Source: JBGAPI01 sp044221335 (lineage in GTDB: Bacteria; Pseudomonadota; Gammaproteobacteria; Xanthomonadales; Ahniellaceae). From it: 64,000 nucleotides of DNA. Where the stretch lies: contig JBGAPI010000012.1 of the NCBI GenBank assembly GCA_044221335.1, positions 1 through 64,000 of the forward strand. The letters are read 5' to 3'. The position numbers were made by a program, and so were the translations under genes. Positions 62,769 to 64,000 of this stretch are shown here, piece after piece. The notes beneath the pieces are model-generated. The model saw nothing but the letters and a program-made list of their open reading frames with translations. It was not told the DNA's origin and searched no databases. Numbering within the stretch: the first letter of the stretch is position 1; every line of letters begins with the position of its first letter.

Positions 62769-63046
62769 CCACGCTGCGGGCGACGGACGGAGCGCACCCG
62801 GCTATCGCGCTTCGCTTGTGGCTGGAGGACCAGGGCAGCGGGTCCAGTGGGATTCCGGTGGCCGTCCGCAGGACGCTACGGCGCCTGCGCGCGGCCACCG
62901 CACCGGCGGGGGTTCCGAACGGCACTGACCGGCACGCTCCCAGGTGCCGGATCTCCTCGGAAATGCCCGAAATTCAACAGGGGTGGCGGCGCAAGCCGCC
63001 ACCCTGCGATAATTGCCGGCTTTTTTCTTCCGGCCGACCCCGCCCC
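62769..63046. other. Intergenic region between mucD and lepA
   Basis: A 278-bp region. It includes a 22-bp palindrome (GGTGGCGGC, GCAA, GCCGCCACC) at 62982-63003, a possible -10 (GATAAT at 63008-63013), and a run of seven T near 63020. The palindrome resembles a REP variant. No gene was seen. Confidence 0.5.
62982..63003. repeat. 22-bp palindrome upstream of lepA
   Basis: GGTGGCGGC GCAA GCCGCCACC forms a perfect 9-bp stem with a 4-base loop. It lies 43 bp before the lepA start, with the loop and stem style of the other repeats but without a GTAG end. It may mark the 3' boundary of mucD mRNA. Confidence 0.7.
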
Positions 63047-64000
63047 ATGCAGCAGATCCGCAACTTCTCCATCATCGCCCACGTCGACCACGGCAAGTCG
63101 ACGCTCGCCGACCGCATCATCCAGCTGTGCGGCGGCCTCGAGGATCGCGAGATGGAAGCGCAGGTGCTCGACTCCAATCCGATCGAGCGCGAGCGCGGCA
63201 TCACCATCAAGGCGCAGAGCGTGTCGCTGCCCTACAAGGCGCGCGACGGCAAGGTCTACCAGCTCAACTTCATCGACACCCCCGGCCACGTCGACTTCAG
63301 CTACGAGGTCTCGCGCTCGCTCGCCGCGTGCGAGGGCGCCCTGCTGGTGGTCGATGCGGCACAGGGCGTGGAAGCGCAGTCGGTCGCCAACTGCTACACC
63401 GCGGTGGAGCAGGGCCTGGAGGTGCTGCCGATCCTCAACAAGATCGACCTGCCGACGGCCGACCCGGAGAAGGTGAAGGGCGAGATCGAGGCCGTGATCG
63501 GCATCGATGCCACCGACGCCATCCAGATCAGCGCCAAGACCGGCCTCAACGTGATCGAGGTGCTGGAGGCGATCGTCGCCCGCATCCCCGCGCCGAAGCC
63601 GACGGAAGAGACCGCGCTGCAGGCGCTGATCATCGACTCCTGGTTCGACAACTACCTGGGCGTGGTCTCGCTGGTGCGCGTGATGCAGGGCGAGATCCGC
63701 CCGCGCGACAAGATCCTCATCATGTCCACCGGCCGCACCCACGAGGTCGAGCAGGTCGGCGTGTTCACCCCGAAGCGCAAGAAGCTCGACGCGCTCGGCG
63801 CGGGCGAGGTGGGCTTCGTCTGCGCGTCGATCAAGGACGTCTACGGCGCCCCGGTCGGCGACACCATCACCAGCGCGGCCAAGCCTGCGCAGGCCGCGCT
63901 GCCCGGCTTCCAGAAGATGCAGCCGCGGGTCTTCGCCGGCCTGTTCCCGACCGACACCGACGACTACCCGGAGCTGCGCGAGGCGCTGGAGAAGCTGAAG
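63047..64000 (+). CDS. lepA: Elongation factor 4 (LepA), 3' end cut by the window
   Basis: LepA is a translational GTPase that acts on ribosomes during initiation or stalling. The window contains 318 codons, about half of the gene. G1 AHVDHGKST (residues 11-19), the switch region IERERGITIKAQSVSL, G3 DTPGHVDFSYEV and G4 NKIDL are visible. The ATG at 63047 gives the standard start MQQIRNFSIIAHVDHG. It is downstream of mucD, a conserved neighbour in this group. Confidence 0.97.
   Translation, partial: MQQIRNFSIIAHVDHGKSTLADRIIQLCGGLEDREMEAQVLDSNPIERERGITIKAQSVSLPYKARDGKVYQLNFIDTPGHVDFSYEVSRSLAACEGALLVVDAAQGVEAQSVANCYTAVEQGLEVLPILNKIDLPTADPEKVKGEIEAVIGIDATDAIQISAKTGLNVIEVLEAIVARIPAPKPTEETALQALIIDSWFDNYLGVVSLVRVMQGEIRPRDKILIMSTGRTHEVEQVGVFTPKRKKLDALGAGEVGFVCASIKDVYGAPVGDTITSAAKPAQAALPGFQKMQPRVFAGLFPTDTDDYPELREALEKLK

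Overview
The window looks like chromosome of a high-GC gammaproteobacterium, most likely in or near the Xanthomonadales/Lysobacterales (Rhodanobacteraceae-like). The evidence is the order rpoE-rseA-rseB-mucD-lepA at the right end, a nagZ-hpt-methylthioinosine phosphorylase cluster, coaD beside a YfhL-type ferredoxin, many GTAG-type palindromic (REP) repeats, and secreted proteins ending in a short FxDGFE-like tail. No phage, insertion sequence, tRNA, rRNA or CRISPR array was seen. The assignment is inference from gene order and style.

Layout. 0.3-7 kb: a BtuB-like TonB receptor, then sugar-nucleotide genes on the minus strand (rmlA, rmlC, rmlD, manC; rmlB is absent). 7-11.2 kb: gamma-glutamyltransferase, ferredoxin, a lipoprotein, coaD and rsmD. 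11.3-17.4 kb: two tandem paralogous Ser/Thr kinases with C-terminal TPR-like regions and an ECF sigma factor, one signalling module. 17.6-23.4 kb: secreted proteins (a repeat-rich adhesin-like protein, a small DGFE-tailed protein, an FG-GAP protein), a NUDIX hydrolase and an AraC regulator. 23.6-26.6 kb: an ECF sigma factor fused to a large membrane domain, followed by an acyltransferase. 26.7-34.6 kb: small metabolic and envelope genes, a KirBac channel, a GlxA-type regulator and several short secreted proteins, one of them frameshifted. 34.7-38.4 kb: a four-gene operon in which two GT4 glycosyltransferases flank a membrane protein and a Cys-rich protein. 38.4-43.5 kb: small membrane proteins and a 1169-aa secreted beta-propeller. 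43.6-49.9 kb: housekeeping genes (orn, tadA, MTIP, hpt, nagZ, a CYTH protein, a globin, rlmD). 50-53.5 kb: a second ECF sigma/kinase module. 53.5-58.7 kb: a FadJ-like beta-oxidation enzyme, then a small gene coupled to a GGDEF-EAL protein that carries a one-base frameshift. 59-64 kb: the sigma-E envelope-stress operon with two candidate sigma-E promoters, then lepA, cut by the window end.

The most unusual structural feature is in the intergenic DNA. Short palindromic repeats with a GTAG end sit directly on gene 3' ends, and in about a dozen genes the TAG of the repeat is the stop codon. In one convergent pair a single palindrome supplies both stops. Other mobile-looking pieces are three copies of a ~100-bp inverted-repeat element, a 136-bp element with terminal inverted repeats, a mini inverted repeat overlapping the tadA start, and a 96-bp tandem duplication.

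The regulatory load is high for 64 kb: four ECF-type sigma factors (one is rpoE), three Ser/Thr kinases, two AraC-type regulators and one c-di-GMP protein. Two single-base frameshifts could be real or assembly errors.
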